A program made the translations under genes and the position numbers. Shown piece after piece: positions 61,918 through 64,000 of a DNA stretch of 64,000 nucleotides. Where the stretch lies: the NCBI GenBank assembly GCA_921293015.1, contig OV121086.1, positions 44,223,402-44,287,401 on the forward strand. The letters are read 5' to 3'. The notes under the pieces were generated by a model. It made no database searches. It saw only the letters and a program-made list of their open reading frames with translations, and was not told where the DNA came from. The stretch's first letter is position 1; each line of letters opens with the position of its first letter. The stretch is from Phorcus lineatus. Its lineage: Eukaryota > Mollusca > Gastropoda > Trochida > Trochidae.

Positions 61918-62214
61918 CTAAGAACGTTTATTTCGTGTCTCGTACTGGAAGAACGATTTTTTCATGGTTCGAAGCTCAATCGGAATATACGTAGTACTAC
62001 ACACTTCATTCTTACCTAGGCGAAGGGGCCGAAGTAGGGTTGTGGAAATTACCATAATCTGAACTCTTTCAAAGTTTGCTTCTTTTTGACTTGGGCCAAA
62101 TGATATGTAAGTCAGTTTCCGACAGGTATCGTTAAATATGCGGACAGTTTGTTCATGAGGCCGTCCTCCACCATTCGACCTCGGACGGGCCTCACGGAAA
62201 AAATGTTCCTCGAT
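61918..62214 (-). other. Stop-free frame with splice-donor consensus
   Basis: On the minus strand 98 codons are open between a TAA (62215-62217) and the TAG at 61918. There is no early Met. The stretch is less AT-rich than its surroundings and includes FFREARPRSNGGGRPHEQ and LTYISFGPSQKEANF. CCTAG|GTAAGAATG (junction at 62016/62015) is a good donor inside it, and CGTTTTCTAG upstream (near 62234) is a possible acceptor. No family is recognised. It may be an exon of an unseen host gene or part of an unknown repeat. Confidence 0.25.
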
Positions 62215-62569
62215 TTACGGATACAGCTAGAAAACGATTGTAGCAACTATTACACACACTAATCCATGCTCGTTTTCGCTAAACTGTTGATCTGAATTAT
62301 AGAATTAAAAATAAATGAACATGGATATGACAAAATGATTTGTATTCCTGAACAAAAAAATCAGAAGTCATGAATAACTGAAATTCAAAGAATACCTAAT
62401 TAAAACATATTGCCTACAAAATAAATCCAAGAAACCAATAATCAATAAGTATAATGATTAAAAAACCCAATTGAAACCAAAATAAATCCTGAAAAACAAC
62501 AATTCTCCTTTCTTGAGTAATAGACAATGCAATTCTTAATCAAATAACAGTGAATGAAAGAGTTCTGCT

Positions 62570-63430
62570 TCTTAAAGGTTTCGTCTCTTAAGTCTCGTAA
62601 CAAGACCTAATCCACTGTTTCGGACAGAGGGCATTTCTACAGTCTCTCTGATCTCAAATCGACCTGTTATTTGTCTTTCTTCTGACAGGGGTATCATTGA
62701 CCTGTCCATTAAGGCTCTATGGTCAAGTATACTGACATCTTGTACGGCTCTAACCCTTCTATCAGTCTCTTGGAGTGTTTAATCTCCGTCGCTCTTAGAT
62801 CCCCGTATCGACGTTTTCCTACTCCCAACGTTATCGATCTATCCTTGTGCTGCGGGGGTGGTGTGACGTCACTCGTGTAGATTAAGCGACCGCTACAATG
62901 CGAGAACCCTGCTTGAACGTGCCCCAACGAGATCAGTGTTTCCCTTATTACGCTGCCTAGCGTCTCCACCAAGAGAGAGGGGGGGTTGGAAAGAGGTGAT
63001 AAGGGGCAAATTAACCCCCTGCACGTTTCGCTGTGTATCAAAAGGGGGTGATTAAGTCCAAACGTCCTAACTCGGGTAACAACTCAATCAGAGGTTATTG
63101 GATGGGCGGTTAGGAAATCTACCATTCCCAGTTGAAAACAGGTTATTTTTGGCTGAGTTTTGTTATAAACGTATCGATTAGGTCCAACTGACAATGGTCC
63201 CTACTCCCCGAGATCCCAGCTTATGAGGTAAAGATTAAGACGAACTCCCAGCCATGTCTATTTCGGAATCAGCCTTTCAATCCAAGACGAGAGACGCAGT
63301 CAGGCAATCGAACTTTCACATTCGGATCGTCAGGAAGCGATTTTGACACTTCGATCAGTCATCGACAGGTCTATCATAAATGCAGATACTGACATGGGCA
63401 TGAAAATATAGGTTACAACAAGCTAATCAC
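62570..63430. other. GC- and CpG-richer stretch of unknown origin
   Basis: This stretch is visibly less AT-rich than the rest of the window and holds runs such as GCGGGGGTGG, GAGGGGGGGTTGG and AACCCCCTGCACG. The longest frame is a minus-strand 62709-63041 frame without an ATG at its start and without a recognisable domain. It may be the end of an unrecognised mobile element. Confidence 0.35.
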
Positions 63431-64000
63431 GCCAGGTATTGCAAATTGTCATGATCAACAGTGTAACAGTGTCACGATGCGTCTATTAAAGGGATAAATT
63501 GGGATGTAATCGAAGGCTAACGAGTTAATTTAAGTATATGACATCCAAGGTTTGAACGATTTCTTTGTGATCTTGGTTTTAAATAGTACAAATTGATTTA
63601 AGAGTTTAGATGGTCACCAATGCACGAAAGATTTATTATCTCACTAAACATCCCCTCAGCCACGAAGAGGCCTAACACTGAATTTGGCATAATCTGTCCA
63701 ATTATCTATTCCAATACCAGCGTCATATTTATCACACATAGCCATTATCGACATTTATCAAGACCTACAAAGTGACACTAAATGACATTGTTATACCCAA
63801 TTGATCTGTATGTGCGAAGGTGTCAACAAATTGTATTACACAAAACCACGCTTGACATTTTATTGAACCAAGGTTTCGAAGTGTTTTACTTTTTCTAAAT
63901 ATGTCTTGACGTTTGAAATGGATTGCAGAAAAGGTAAAACGCCCTTGCCTACTTTACCTACATGAAGAATGTAAGCCTATTAGCCTATTCTCATCTCGTG
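63431..64000. other. Right flank, nothing recognised
   Basis: AT-rich, no supported gene or repeat. Confidence 0.5.

Noticed and set aside
1-64000. CRISPR arrays, bacterial operons, tRNA or rRNA genes
   Set aside because: No regularly spaced repeats, no tRNA B-box with matching arms and no rRNA-like sequence were seen; the content is eukaryotic.

Overview
This window is AT-rich (about two-thirds A+T by eye), intron- and intergene-like animal DNA with no recognisable intact host gene. Its mobile elements fit a lophotrochozoan or other marine invertebrate, perhaps a mollusc: a chromodomain Ty3/Gypsy LTR element, CR1/L2-type LINEs (one with a 2A-like peptide), a Tc1-like transposon and many fold-back repeats. 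The species cannot be fixed from sequence alone. No tRNA, rRNA or CRISPR array was seen.

Layout. 1-5.7 kb is featureless flank. 5750-17040 is one minus-strand Ty3/Gypsy element with 0.87-kb LTRs and a 4-bp target duplication (ATAG). Transcription order is 5' LTR (16169-17040), PBS, gag, pro, RT-RNaseH-integrase-chromodomain, an unusual 3.8-kb non-coding tail, PPT, 3' LTR. The LTRs are identical over 853 bp, yet gag has an in-frame stop and RT a frameshift. 17-27 kb is old repeat-derived DNA with a promoter-like CpG patch, an AT microsatellite and a 44-bp-arm palindrome whose loop resembles a hammerhead ribozyme. At 27.3-27.6 kb lie three evenly spaced TGACGTCA sites and a 64-bp-arm palindrome. 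27.99-29.74 kb is a decayed LINE.

37.30-42.43 kb is a nested insertion. A LINE (37358-41636) sits inside the helix-turn-helix region of a Tc1-like transposase gene and is flanked by a 14-bp target duplication. The LINE's ORF1 carries a 2A-like motif at its very N-terminus; ORF2 (endonuclease plus reverse transcriptase) has two one-base slips in short base runs.

43-58 kb is built from old direct duplications. They carry a 130-bp island that is far better conserved than its flanks, a TA-flanked MITE, a 99-bp palindromic MITE with a 9-bp target duplication, a 39-bp minisatellite and a small signal-peptide-like ORF on the minus strand. A discrete ~216-bp repeat occurs in opposite orientations at 45.7 and 61.1 kb. 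62.6-63.4 kb is a more GC-rich stretch of unknown origin.

The recognisable genes work only within their own elements: Gag, protease and Pol for the LTR element, ORF1 and ORF2 for the LINE, and transposase for Tc1. Every element judged here carries at least one break, so none looks fully autonomous as sequenced.
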